A stretch of DNA of 64,000 bases, from NCBI RefSeq assembly GCF_004803715.2, contig NZ_CP039383.2, positions 62,001 through 126,000 on the forward strand, given 5' to 3'. Position numbers and translations under genes: made by a program. Shown here piece after piece: positions 9,476-17,656 of the stretch (position 1 is the first letter of the stretch; the number at the start of each line of letters is the position of its first letter). Below the pieces are notes generated by a model, which saw only the letters and a program-made list of their open reading frames with translations, made no database searches and had not been told where the DNA came from. This DNA comes from Luteimonas yindakuii. GTDB taxonomy: Bacteria > Pseudomonadota > Gammaproteobacteria > Xanthomonadales > Xanthomonadaceae.

Positions 9476-9799
9476 ATGAGAGCTGTTGCTTTGATTCTTC
9501 TGCTCTCCATCACCGGATGCTCGAGTCATCAGGGTCCGCCGGAGGCTCTTCCGGATGACGTGAAACGGTTTATCGAACGACGGGACAACTGCGATTATTT
9601 CCGCGGCGAGCTTCCCGATCCCCGCGATACCGTGCGGATGACCGAGGTGATCTCCGGCATTGGCCGGTTCTGTACAGGGACGGATCGATCGCTCGCCGCC
9701 TTGAAGCGCAAGTACTCGGGGCGCAGCGAAATCGCTGACAGGCTCTCGAAGTACGACGAGATACTAGAGACGACCAAGGAGGCCAGTGGAGGATTCTGA
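9476..9799 (+). CDS. Small lipoprotein of unknown function
   Basis: A 107-residue protein with a lipoprotein signal ending in the lipobox SITGC, so it is probably anchored in the outer membrane. The mature part holds CDYFRGELPDP, FCTGTDRSLAALKRKY and a helical tail. I do not recognise a named domain. A clear Shine-Dalgarno GGGAGG (9467-9472) supports ATG 9476. It converges on the type VI effector module 36 bp away. An immunity-like or envelope role is a guess. Confidence 0.75.
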   Translation: MRAVALILLLSITGCSSHQGPPEALPDDVKRFIERRDNCDYFRGELPDPRDTVRMTEVISGIGRFCTGTDRSLAALKRKYSGRSEIADRLSKYDEILETTKEASGGF

Positions 9800-9835
9800 G
9801 ACGCGCGATCACCTGTGCGCCGGCCCATCCGATCA

Positions 9836-10312
9836 TCAGTGATAGGCGTACGTGATTGTGACCAGCGTGCCCAGGGTTAGACGCACTACCTCGACCTCGA
9901 TTGAAACATCCTCGGGCGTCAGGATCCGAGCGATCAAGCCGGTCGCGGTGTCTTCAGCCACGAAGCTCGACTGCGCCAACGCCTGGGCCAACAACGCGTG
10001 GACGTCGTCGGGGAAGACCAGCCGTGAGAGCTCTTCCGCAACATGTTGCCATCGCGGGTGCGAATCCTGGGGTCGTTCTGGAAACAGCCATAGCACAGCC
10101 GACATCCCGGAGTGCAGGCACCCCATTGCAGCAACCCGTAGCAAGCGCCCGTCTTTCAGCAGTACCGAAGCCCGGCCGCGATCTTGGTCGATGGTCGTCG
10201 CGATAACGTCCCTGCTCTGCTGCAGCCTCTCGATCGGCAGCGAAGGCGGCTGCATGGTGCAGGTATCGGCCCCGCCTATGGCGAGTCCCGCCGCGATGAG
10301 AACGCTGAGCAT
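9836..10312 (-). CDS. Exported protein, candidate immunity protein
   Basis: A 158-residue protein with a short hydrophobic N-terminus (LSVLIAAGLAIGGADTC), so likely periplasmic. The rest is a mixed alpha/beta protein with four cysteines (C18 near the N-terminus, C65) and no domain I recognise. The ATG lies 2 bp after the TGA of the peptidase-like gene upstream, so they are translated as a unit behind a PAAR gene. By position, and because the predicted toxin would act on periplasmic peptidoglycan, it is the natural candidate for the cognate immunity protein. That role is inferred. Confidence 0.7.
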   Translation of the reverse strand: MLSVLIAAGLAIGGADTCTMQPPSLPIERLQQSRDVIATTIDQDRGRASVLLKDGRLLRVAAMGCLHSGMSAVLWLFPERPQDSHPRWQHVAEELSRLVFPDDVHALLAQALAQSSFVAEDTATGLIARILTPEDVSIEVEVVRLTLGTLVTITYAYH

Positions 10313-10314
10313 CG

Positions 10315-10893
10315 TCAGATCTCCAGGTGGTACGCGGGGTCGCGCGGGGGTTGGAGGAAATGTCGCACGGCATTGTGGGCCTGAACCGCTGCCACGAATC
10401 GGGCCCGGGCACCAGCCGGTATCGAGCTAGGAGCGACATCGAACACGCAGATGCCATCCTGTGCGATGTGCCGGGAGACGTTCTCGGGACCGACCTCGCG
10501 AATACGGGCCGCCATGGCCGCGCGTATCCCGTGTTCGTCAAGACCTGCGCGAGCGCCTTCCTCGTAGGCGCTGACAACGGCCTGACCGGGAGCACGGTAG
10601 AGCGAGCGAACGGCGGCCGCACCTTGTCGCCGGATGTTTCCGTACATGATGCGAGCCTGATCTTCCACGGCGCGCGCGGTGCTTGTGATGGTCACCGAGC
10701 GGATGCAGGCGTTCGAGCAGATCTGGCGGAGAGCCGAGAGTGCTTCATCTGTCATCGCTTCACGTCGTGCATTGGGACCGTACTTGATCCGGACCTGCTC
10801 TGGGGCTGGGCACGATACGACCACATGCCGAGGAGACGTGTCGGATGCCGGTGTCAGCTTGCTCGCTTCGCTATGCACCATGTTCGGATTCAT
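10315..10893 (-). CDS. M15-like peptidoglycan hydrolase, candidate T6SS effector
   Basis: A 192-residue protein with no signal peptide. The centre reads IRSVTITSTARAVEDQARIMY, like the TSxxR..xxQ entry of peptidoglycan-degrading M15 enzymes. The C-terminus has the metal-site pattern: SRHIAQDGICVFDVAPSS gives His142 and Asp152, and DPAYHLEI gives His189, comparable with the SxH...D and W/YHxE of VanY-type peptidases. The His-Asp spacing is longer than in classical VanY. It overlaps the PAAR gene by 4 bp (ATGA). A peptidoglycan-cutting type VI cargo is the best reading; the bond cut is unknown. Confidence 0.72.
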   Translation of the reverse strand: MNPNMVHSEASKLTPASDTSPRHVVVSCPAPEQVRIKYGPNARREAMTDEALSALRQICSNACIRSVTITSTARAVEDQARIMYGNIRRQGAAAVRSLYRAPGQAVVSAYEEGARAGLDEHGIRAAMAARIREVGPENVSRHIAQDGICVFDVAPSSIPAGARARFVAAVQAHNAVRHFLQPPRDPAYHLEI

Positions 10894-11408
10894 GCCAGCA
10901 CCTCGATCACCGCATCCAGCGCAGTGGCACCCGTGACTCGCACAGTGGACCCGCGTTCGTCAGACACGCCCCCGATCGAACGGCCGTCCGAGAGCTTGAT
11001 GCGATAAGGCGTGTTGGGCAGGGGCTGACCGGATGCGCTGTTGCACAGCACGAAGGTGCGGTCGAATGCCATGGATGCCAACGAGGCGGATGCGGCTCGC
11101 GGGCCTGCTGCGCATGAGCGCGAGGAATCTCTGTCGCTCTGTGGATTCTGCTCGACGAAGGCGTGCACCTGGGACGAAATCAGCATCGCTCCGCAAGCTG
11201 CTCTGTCGCCATGTCTGGCGATTGGCTGACCGTCCACGATCAGTGTGGAATCACCGGATACGATTGCGGTGGGGCCATGGCGGCTACACACCACGCGGTC
11301 TCCAACGCGCGCCACGGGCCTGCCGTCGATATCGGTAAAAGGCGATCCCGATACGACGCTACCTCCATGGTCCAGCGCATCACCCACACAAACAATGGGC
11401 TTCGCCAT
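10890..11408 (-). CDS. PAAR domain protein with C-terminal extension
   Basis: A 172-residue protein. Residues 1-95 form a PAAR domain: AKPIVCVGDALDHGGSVVSGSP, RPVARVGDRVVC, HGPTAIVSGDSTLIVDGQPIAR and HGDRAACGA repeats. PAAR proteins cap the VgrG spike of the type VI secretion system. A linker (100-115) leads to a beta-rich tail (FVLCNSASGQPLPNTPYRI, DGRSIGGVSDERGST) of the kind that docks or extends cargo. It is the first gene of a three-gene unit with the peptidase-like gene and the exported protein. No other T6SS genes are in the window, so this is an orphan effector cluster. Confidence 0.88.
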   Translation of the reverse strand: MAKPIVCVGDALDHGGSVVSGSPFTDIDGRPVARVGDRVVCSRHGPTAIVSGDSTLIVDGQPIARHGDRAACGAMLISSQVHAFVEQNPQSDRDSSRSCAAGPRAASASLASMAFDRTFVLCNSASGQPLPNTPYRIKLSDGRSIGGVSDERGSTVRVTGATALDAVIEVLA

Positions 11409-11542
11409 TCGAGCGCTCCTTGCTCGTCCTGTGTGCTGCGAGCGTAGCAGCGTCCAGCGGTCTGACGTGATGTCTTAGCTGACCCGAGGGATCCAGAGAG
11501 CATCCGTGACTGCCGCCACACTCCAGTCGGGGGTACCAGCAC

Positions 11543-12403
11543 TCACCGATACGCCCCCGGCCCGCGCCACAGCATTTCGCCGCGCCGGTAGACGCCGTGC
11601 ATGGTGATGACCTCGCGGGCGTCGCCGATGCTGGCGAGTTCGGGGTCGTCGGGTTCGAGCAGGCGGCAGGGGCCGGATTCGCGGCGCAGCGCGGTTTCCA
11701 GCGGGCAGACCATGCGCTGGCGGGTGCCGGGAAGGGGGAAGAAGACCTCGGTCATGCCGGCGTCGCGCCAGGCGCGCAGGCGGGTTTCGCTGCGCAGGTC
11801 GTAGATCACCTGGTAGCCGCCGGCCTCCATGCTGGGGCCGCTGGAGGAATCGCGGCCGCGGCCACGGCCTGCCGTGATGTTGCGCCCGGTGCCGGCGTTC
11901 ACCGGCGAGGTCGCCTGCGGCAGCATGCCCGGCGGTTGGCCCCAGGTGCGCGTGCGCTGCGCGGTGGGCGGGCTGGTGGCGGCGCCGGCGACCGGCGCGG
12001 GTGATGGCGGTGGCGGATGCGGGACAGGTGGCTGCGGAAGCAGCTCGGTAATCGCCGGGGTCTGCGCGTCGGATTCCTGCGGACGCGCCTCGTCGGCGCG
12101 GATGACCTCGGTGGTGCGCACGCGCGAGGGCGCGGCCCGGGTCGGCGTGCGTGGGCGCGGGGGCGGCGGGCTGGCGTGTGGTGCCTGCACCGGTTGCGGC
12201 GGGGTGAGGCCGACGAAATCGACCACCATCGGGCTGCCGGCCTCGGCGCCCTGCGGGTCGTTGGGCGTCATCGGCGTGGTGGACAGCAGCAGCCACGCAA
12301 GCCACAGGTGCAGCAGCACGCTGACCAGCACCGCGGTCGCGCGCTGCACGCCTTCGATGCGGGGTGCGTGGCCGGAAGCGGTCCGCGTCGACGCCTTGCT
12401 CAT
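11543..12403 (-). CDS. TonB-like, proline-rich inner-membrane protein
   Basis: A 286-residue protein with a single N-terminal membrane helix (about residues 22-42, ATAVLVSVLLHLWLAWLLL), a long Pro-rich periplasmic stretch (about 70-150) and a C-terminal globular region from about residue 190 (GGYQVIYDLRSETRLRAW, then VFFPLPGTRQRMVCPLE). The layout is that of TonB, but the C-terminus is not a clear TonB domain and no exbB or exbD is adjacent. A 134-bp gap separates it from the PAAR gene. Its function is unknown. Confidence 0.68.
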   Translation of the reverse strand: MSKASTRTASGHAPRIEGVQRATAVLVSVLLHLWLAWLLLSTTPMTPNDPQGAEAGSPMVVDFVGLTPPQPVQAPHASPPPPRPRTPTRAAPSRVRTTEVIRADEARPQESDAQTPAITELLPQPPVPHPPPPSPAPVAGAATSPPTAQRTRTWGQPPGMLPQATSPVNAGTGRNITAGRGRGRDSSSGPSMEAGGYQVIYDLRSETRLRAWRDAGMTEVFFPLPGTRQRMVCPLETALRRESGPCRLLEPDDPELASIGDAREVITMHGVYRRGEMLWRGPGAYR

Positions 12404-12574
12404 GCGGCCGGGGTGGCGTCGGGATTGCGGACCTTCATGCAGTGGGAAGCGTGCGTTCGACGGAGCCGCATCCTACCGCGCGCGATGGCGCTTTCCGTAC
12501 GTGCACGCCGCCGCGTGATGCAGCCACCCGTGTGCAGCGCGCGGTCGGTACTCCGGCATACCCCACCACGACGA

Positions 12575-12594
12575 AGGCCCGCTTGCCCGGGCCT
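12575..12594 (-). terminator. Stem-loop terminator after dcp
   Basis: The inverted repeat AGGCCCG-N6-CGGGCCT lies 28 bp downstream of the dcp stop on the minus strand and is followed there by TCGTCGTGG. The T-tract is weak, so it could act as a Rho-assisted or 3'-protecting hairpin. Confidence 0.6.
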
Positions 12595-12621
12595 CCGGTG
12601 TGGCGACACTGCGGCGTGCGC

Positions 12622-14775
12622 TTACTTCAGCCCGCGGTGCTCCAGCAGCGGCTCCACGCTCGGATCCTTGCCGCGGAACTCGCGATACGCCTGGGCAAGA
12701 TCGCGCGAGTGGCCGATCGACAGCACCTTGTCGCGGAAGACCTGCCCGTTCTCGCGGGTCAGCCCGCCGTTCTCGCGGAACCACTGGAAGGCGTCGTGGT
12801 CGAGCACCTCGGCACCGAAGTAGGCGTAGTAGCCCGCCGCGTAGCCGCCGCCCCAGATGTGGCTGAAGTAGTTGGTGCGGTAGCGCGGCGGCACCGCGGC
12901 CATGTCGACCTTGTAGCGCGCCAGCGCCTCGCGTTCGAACGTGTCCACGTCCTTCTGCGCATCACCGGCGGGCAGCGTGTGCCAGGCCATGTCCAGCAGC
13001 GCCGCCGACAGGTACTCGGTGGTCGCGTAGCCCTGGTTGAAGGTGCGCGCACGCACGATCCTGTCCACCAGCTCCTGCGGCATCGGCTCGCCGGTCTGGT
13101 AGTGCTTGGCATAGTTCGCGAACACCTTCGGGTCCAGCGCCCAGTGCTCGTTGAACTGCGACGGGAACTCGACGAAGTCGCGAGGAACATTCGTGCCGGC
13201 CACGCTCGGATACGCCGTCTTCGAAAAGATGCCGTGCAGTGCATGGCCGAACTCGTGGAACAGGGTGGTGGTGTCGTCCCAGCTCAACAGCGCGGGCTGG
13301 CCTTCGACCGGCCTGGTGTAGTTCTCGACGTTGTAGATCACCGGGATGGTGCCGGTCAGGCCGTTCTGCTCGACGAAGTTGCCCATCCACGCGCCGCCCT
13401 GCTTGCTCTCGCGCTGGAACGGGTCGAGATAGAACAGCGCGAGCTGGGTGCCGTCGGCATCGAAGATGTCGAACACGCGCACGTCCGGATGGTAGACGGG
13501 CAGGTCGGTGCGCTCCTTCGCGGTGATGCCGTACAGCTGCCCGGCGGCGAAGAACACGCCGTCCTTGAGCACGCGGTCGAGCTCGAAGTAGGGCTTGATC
13601 TGCGCCTCGTCGAGGTCGTATTCGGCCTTGCGTACCTGCTCGGCGTAGTGGTCCCAGTCGGCGGCGCCGACCTGGAAACCGCCACCCTGTGCATCCACCA
13701 CCGCCTGGATCTTGGCGAGCTCGGAGCGCGCGCGTGCGGTCGCCGCGGGCACCGTGTCGGTCAGCAGCTTGAGTGCGACCTCCGGCGTGCCGGCCATCTG
13801 GTCGGCGATGCTGTAGGCGGCGTAGTTCGGGTAGCCCAGCAGCTCGGCCTTGCGCGCGCGCAGTTCGGCCAGGCGCTGGATGGTGGCGCGGGTGTCGTTG
13901 TCGTCGCCCTTCTGCGCCCGCTCCAGCGATGCGGCCATCACCTGCTCGCGCAGTTCGCGGTTCGTCAGCGACGCCAGCACCGGCTGCTGGGTGGTGTTCT
14001 GCAGCACCAGCAGCCACTGGCCTTCGTGGCCGTCGGTCTTCGCGGCTTCGGCGGCAGCGGCGATGGTGGCTTCGTCGAGACCATCGAGCTTCGCCACGTC
14101 GTCCACCAGCACGCCGCCGGCCTTGGTCGCGGCCAGCAGCTTGTTGGAGAAGGCGGTGGTCAGCGAGGACTCCTCGCTGTTGAGCTTGCGCAGCTCGGCT
14201 TTCTGCGCCTCGTCGAGCTGCGCGCCGGCGCGCACGAAGTTGTCGTAGGTGTGCTCGAGCACCGTCGCCTGTTCGCCGGTGAGCCCAAGGCTGTCGCGCT
14301 GGTCGTACAGCGACTTCACCCGCGCGAACAGCGCCGGGTCGAGGTGGATGGCGTCCGAATGCTCGGCGAGCTTCGGTGCCAGCGCTTCCTCGGCGGCCTG
14401 CAGCGCGGGGTTGGTGTTGGCCGAGGTCATCGCGAAGAACACCGAAGCGCTGCGGGTCAGCAGCTCGCCGCTGCGCTCCAGTGCTTCGATGGTGTTGGCA
14501 AAAGACGGCGCTTCGGCGTTGTCGGCGATCGTGCGCACCTCGGCGAGGTGCTGGCGCATGCCTTCCTCGATCGCCGGCTGGTAGTGCGCATCCTGGATGC
14601 GGTCGAACGGTGGCGCCTGGAACGCCAGCGTGCTGGCGACGAGCAGCGGGTTCTCGCCCTGCGCGGGCGTGGTCTGTTGGGCAGCGTTGGTGGGCATCGG
14701 GGACTCGGTGGCGGAGCGGTCGCAGGCCGACAGGGCCAGCGCAATCGCGGAAGACAGCAACAGCGTGCGCAACAT
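12622..14775 (-). CDS. dcp: Peptidyl-dipeptidase Dcp (M3 family), lipoprotein
   Basis: A 717-residue M3 zinc metallopeptidase that releases C-terminal dipeptides. The zinc motif is LFHEFGHALHG (HExxH, mid C-terminal third) and the downstream Glu lies in the following helix. The terminal WGGGYAAGYYAYFGAEVLDHD block is the M3 substrate-binding Tyr/His region. The start at 14775 (MLRTLLLSSAIALALSACDR) gives a lipobox SAC, so an envelope location is likely, unlike the cytoplasmic E. coli enzyme. The gene stands alone between hairpins. Confidence 0.93.
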   Translation of the reverse strand: MLRTLLLSSAIALALSACDRSATESPMPTNAAQQTTPAQGENPLLVASTLAFQAPPFDRIQDAHYQPAIEEGMRQHLAEVRTIADNAEAPSFANTIEALERSGELLTRSASVFFAMTSANTNPALQAAEEALAPKLAEHSDAIHLDPALFARVKSLYDQRDSLGLTGEQATVLEHTYDNFVRAGAQLDEAQKAELRKLNSEESSLTTAFSNKLLAATKAGGVLVDDVAKLDGLDEATIAAAAEAAKTDGHEGQWLLVLQNTTQQPVLASLTNRELREQVMAASLERAQKGDDNDTRATIQRLAELRARKAELLGYPNYAAYSIADQMAGTPEVALKLLTDTVPAATARARSELAKIQAVVDAQGGGFQVGAADWDHYAEQVRKAEYDLDEAQIKPYFELDRVLKDGVFFAAGQLYGITAKERTDLPVYHPDVRVFDIFDADGTQLALFYLDPFQRESKQGGAWMGNFVEQNGLTGTIPVIYNVENYTRPVEGQPALLSWDDTTTLFHEFGHALHGIFSKTAYPSVAGTNVPRDFVEFPSQFNEHWALDPKVFANYAKHYQTGEPMPQELVDRIVRARTFNQGYATTEYLSAALLDMAWHTLPAGDAQKDVDTFEREALARYKVDMAAVPPRYRTNYFSHIWGGGYAAGYYAYFGAEVLDHDAFQWFRENGGLTRENGQVFRDKVLSIGHSRDLAQAYREFRGKDPSVEPLLEHRGLK

Positions 14776-14940
14776 GGATGTGCTCCGGGCAGGAAGATTG
14801 CAAGGGTGCCGGCGCGCGGCCGGCCGCATAGCGTGCGCCTGTGCGCGGCGCCGGCATAGGGTGCCGGACGGCATGGTCGCGGATACCGCCGGGGGCGCCA
14901 GCGCAGGGCCCGAGCCGGCAAACCGTGACGCGCACAGCAC

Positions 14941-14962
14941 GAAGCCGCCATCAGGCGGCTTC
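14941..14962. terminator. Bidirectional hairpin, distal
   Basis: The perfect inverted repeat GAAGCCGCC-ATCA-GGCGGCTTC lies 3' of the fasciclin/DUF378 pair on the minus strand. No long T-tract follows. With the hairpin at 14976-15010 it forms a double stem-loop end. Confidence 0.6.
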
Positions 14963-14975
14963 GCAGTGGGTAGGT

Positions 14976-15010
14976 GCCAGCCCTGCGGGGGAGCAGACCG
15001 CAGGGCTGGC
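14976..15010 (-). terminator. Terminator hairpin after the DUF378 gene
   Basis: A perfect 13-bp stem, GCCAGCCCTGCGG / CCGCAGGGCTGGC, with a 9-base loop, 45 bp downstream of the DUF378 stop on the minus strand. Confidence 0.68.
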
Positions 15011-15055
15011 GGTTGACCGCCGGCCGGCACGGAGGCGCCGGTCGACGGGTGGGGC

Positions 15056-15283
15056 TCAGCGGCGCGCCTGGGCGTGCACTTCGCCGGTGCTGCCTGCGCG
15101 CATCAGCGGCATGATCTGCCACAGCGCCGACAGGCCGACCAGGGTGTAGACCACCCGGGCGAGCAGGGCGTCCTGGCCGCCGAAGATCGCGGCTACGAGA
15201 TCGAACTGGGCCACGCCGACCAGGCCCCAGTTGATGCCACCGATGATCACCAGCGCCAGCGTCACGAGATTGAGCGTTTTCAT
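15056..15283 (-). CDS. DUF378 family membrane protein
   Basis: A 75-residue inner-membrane protein. LVTLALVIIGGINWGLVGV at residues 6-24 is the DUF378 signature, followed by FDLVAAIFGG and a second helix (ARVVYTLVGLSALWQIM). The role of the family is unknown. A GGAGA Shine-Dalgarno precedes the ATG. It follows the fasciclin gene by 37 bp in the same direction, so the two probably form an operon controlled from the promoter facing the MerR-B12 gene. Confidence 0.88.
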   Translation of the reverse strand: MKTLNLVTLALVIIGGINWGLVGVAQFDLVAAIFGGQDALLARVVYTLVGLSALWQIMPLMRAGSTGEVHAQARR

Positions 15284-15320
15284 GGGGGTGTCTCCGTATG
15301 CGGTTGGGAAGACGCCGCGC

Positions 15321-15854
15321 TCAGCGCGGCATCAGCACCTTGTCGATGACGTGGATGACGCCGTTGCTGGCCATCACGTCGGCGGTGACGACATTGGCGT
15401 TGCCGACCATCACCTTGCCGGCGTTGGCGCGGATCCCGACGGGGGCGCCGTTGACGGTGGTGGCGGAATCCATCGTGGCGACGCGTGCGGCCGGCACCCG
15501 GCCCTGCACCACGTGGTAGGTCAGCAATGCGACCAGCTGGTCCTTGTTCTCGGGCTTGAGCAGGTTGTCCACGGTGCCCGCCGGCAACGCGGCAAAGGCG
15601 GCATCGGTCGGTGCGAACACGGTGAACGGACCTGCGCCCTTCAGCGTGTCGACAAGGCCGGCTGCAGTGAGGGCGGCAGCGAGGGTCTTGAACTGGCCGG
15701 CGGCCACGGCGGTGTCGACGATGTCGGCCGAGGCGCGCGTGGCCGGTGCGGCGGTGGCGGTCGACGGCTGGGCGGCGAACGCCAACGGTGCGGAAAGGCC
15801 CAGCGCGAGGGCGAGGGCAAGCGAGCGGACGGGGGATCGGGTGATGCGGTTCAT
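15321..15854 (-). CDS. Exported fasciclin-domain protein
   Basis: A 177-residue protein with a signal peptide ([19 protein letters not shown]) and one FAS1 domain (about residues 43-176). It has the H1 motif [17 protein letters not shown], the YHVVQGRV motif and the final [15 protein letters not shown]1 proteins mediate adhesion or bind small ligands in the periplasm or outside the cell. AGGAG precedes the ATG. It is divergent from the MerR-B12 gene with 80 bp between starts, which suggests regulation by it. Confidence 0.93.
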   Translation of the reverse strand: MNRITRSPVRSLALALALGLSAPLAFAAQPSTATAAPATRASADIVDTAVAAGQFKTLAAALTAAGLVDTLKGAGPFTVFAPTDAAFAALPAGTVDNLLKPENKDQLVALLTYHVVQGRVPAARVATMDSATTVNGAPVGIRANAGKVMVGNANVVTADVMASNGVIHVIDKVLMPR

Positions 15855-15914
15855 GGGAAAGCTCCTGTGGGATGACAGGTGCAGCTTCCGCCCCGCGCCG
15901 TTAATCGGCTGTCC

Positions 15915-15940
15915 AATACAAGATTGTACGAAACATGTAC
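15915..15940. promoter_or_regulatory. TGTAC direct repeats in the divergent promoter region
   Basis: TGTAC occurs at 15925-15929 and 15936-15940, 11 bp apart, with a weaker AATAC unit 10 bp further at 15915. Direct repeats at about one helical turn are how CarH/LitR-type MerR-B12 regulators bind DNA. The site lies between the fasciclin operon and the regulator and touches the latter's upstream ATG. Confidence 0.5.
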
Positions 15941-16849
15941 ATTGCGACCATGTTTCCGGTCAAGGCCACTGCCGAACTCACCGGGCTCACCCCGGAGACG
16001 CTGCGCGCCTGGGAACGGCGCCATGCGGCCGTGGTGCCGCATCGCGACGAGGCCGGGCGGCGCCTGTATGACGCCGCGATGGTGGATCGCCTGTGCCACC
16101 TGCATCGGCTGACTGCCCGCGGCCATCCGATCCGCGACCTCGCCGCGCTCGATTCCGCGGCGCTGGAACGTCTTGCCGCGGAAAGCCGCGACACCGGCTA
16201 CGGCGGGCTCGATGCGTTGCCCGGGCGCATGCTGGATGCGATCGCCGACTACCGCATCGACGAGTTCGACCGCGACCTGTCGGTGTCCATCGCGACGCTG
16301 CCGGTGACCGTGCTGGTGTCGCGCGTGGTGTCGCCGCTGCTGCGCGAAGTGGGAGTGCGCTGGGCGGACGGGCGGCTGGCGATCGCACAGGAACGCCTGG
16401 TCAGCAGCCTGCTGCGGGCGCGGCTGATGTCGGTGCTCACCCAGCACCCGGGGGCGGCGCGTCCGCGGGTGCTGTTCGCGACCCTGCCCGGCGAACCGCA
16501 CGAGCTCGGCCTGCTCGGCGCGGCGCTGCATGCGCACGAGGCCGGCGCGTCGGTGCTGTACCTGGGCACCGGCCTGCCGGCGGAAGAGCTGGCCACGGTG
16601 GCGGGCCGCCTCGATGCGGCGGCGGTGGCGGTGAGCTCGATCGACCCCGGCCAGGCCATTCCTGCCGTGGCCGAACTGCGCGCGCTGGATGCCGCGCTCG
16701 CCGCCGAGGTGCCGGTGTGGCTCGGCGGCGCCAATGCGCGTTACCTCGCCGAGGCGGTGGGGTCGGTGCGGATGCAGGCGGTGGTCGATCCGGCAGCGTT
16801 GACCGGACTGATCCGGCGTCGTGCGGCGGCGAGGCGTCCTTCGCGATAG
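15935..16849 (+). CDS. MerR-family regulator with B12-binding domain
   Basis: A 304-residue CarH/LitR-like repressor. It has an N-terminal MerR helix-turn-helix ([24 protein letters not shown]), a four-helix bundle (about 95-170) and a cobalamin-binding Rossmann domain (about 177-295) with GEPHELG, in which His189 would be the lower cobalt ligand, and YLGTGLP. The CarH W-x9-EH motif is altered: Trp143 and Glu153 are present, but the following residue is Arg154, and the residue after the Trp, a His in T. thermophilus CarH, is Ala144. It may therefore bind B12 without classical light switching. An alternative ATG at 15950 would free the TGTAC repeats from the coding region. Confidence 0.87.
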   Translation: MYIATMFPVKATAELTGLTPETLRAWERRHAAVVPHRDEAGRRLYDAAMVDRLCHLHRLTARGHPIRDLAALDSAALERLAAESRDTGYGGLDALPGRMLDAIADYRIDEFDRDLSVSIATLPVTVLVSRVVSPLLREVGVRWADGRLAIAQERLVSSLLRARLMSVLTQHPGAARPRVLFATLPGEPHELGLLGAALHAHEAGASVLYLGTGLPAEELATVAGRLDAAAVAVSSIDPGQAIPAVAELRALDAALAAEVPVWLGGANARYLAEAVGSVRMQAVVDPAALTGLIRRRAAARRPSR

Positions 16850-17099
16850 CGGCCATGGGTACGACGCCGCTCACGCAATGACGCAGCACGCGTAGGTGCC
16901 AGGTTGTCACCCCGGCGCAGGCAACGTGGGCCGTGTAGACCACGCATCCCGAGTGGCGGTGGAATCCACGCGACACGTCTTGGCGATGACGTGCATGTCC
17001 GGGCGGCCCGAGCGCTGACGGCGGGAGCTATGGAGGGCGTCCCTGTGTTCCGGCATGCCTGCATGCGAGGATGCCAACCTGTCCAGTCGACGCCGTTGC

Positions 17100-17528
17100 A
17101 TGCGTAAAGACACTGCATCTCCATTGCGGTTCCAGCCGCGACTGGCGGCTACGGCTTTCCATCTTCTGTTGCTTGCCGCCGTGCTCGCCCTGTTCGCCGG
17201 CCGCAAGCCGGGCCTGTTTCGTTCCCGGGCCATCCTCGATCTGCTACCCGGTTTCTACAGCCATGTTTCCAACTTCGCGCTGTCGTACCTGTTCTTCACC
17301 GGCGTGGGCTTCGCGTGGCTGATGACCGGCGTGCGCGTGCATGCGTTGGTGCTGGCCGCGCTGGTGCTGTGCGGCGCCAATGTCGCCTACGAACTGCTGC
17401 TGCCGCTGTTGAACACCCGCGATCCCATGGATGCGGTCCATGGCGTGGCAGGCACGCTGCTCGGGCTGGCGTGGCTGCTGGTCCTGCGTCGTTTCGGGCT
17501 GCGGCGCGCACCCGATTCGGCCGCCTGA
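17100..17528 (+). CDS. VanZ-like family membrane protein
   Basis: A 142-residue protein with four hydrophobic segments: AATAFHLLLLAAVLALFAG (about 15-33), HVSNFALSYLFFTGVGFAW, ALVLAALVLCGANVAYELL and AVHGVAGTLLGLAWLLVL. The family features, a Phe-rich second helix, a Glu after an alanine-rich helix (YELLLPLLNTRDPMDAVHG) and an Asp-rich loop, fit VanZ-like proteins. The function is unknown outside teicoplanin resistance. ATG 17100 is chosen because the 15 codons upstream are not family-like. The 250 bp before it hold no feature I can support. Confidence 0.75.
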   Translation: MRKDTASPLRFQPRLAATAFHLLLLAAVLALFAGRKPGLFRSRAILDLLPGFYSHVSNFALSYLFFTGVGFAWLMTGVRVHALVLAALVLCGANVAYELLLPLLNTRDPMDAVHGVAGTLLGLAWLLVLRRFGLRRAPDSAA

Positions 17529-17616
17529 GCAAGGCACGCGCACGTCCGTCGGACAACACCGCGTTTGCAGGCATGACGGAAGAGCCACCCGCACCGCCTG
17601 CGACACGGCACGTGAC

Positions 17617-17645
17617 CACCAGCCCGGGGACCCTCCGGGCTGGTG
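17617..17645. terminator. Bidirectional hairpin between convergent genes
   Basis: An 11-bp stem CACCAGCCCGG / CCGGGCTGGTG with a 7-base loop, lying between the VanZ-like stop (17528, plus) and the outer-membrane protein stop (17657, minus). It has no marked T-tract on either side. Confidence 0.65.
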
Positions 17646-17656
17646 TGGAGCATGGA

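Noticed and set aside
12364-14859. Open frame of 831 codons on the plus strand
   Set aside because: It opposes the well-supported Dcp gene and encodes low-complexity Gly/Arg/Val sequence.
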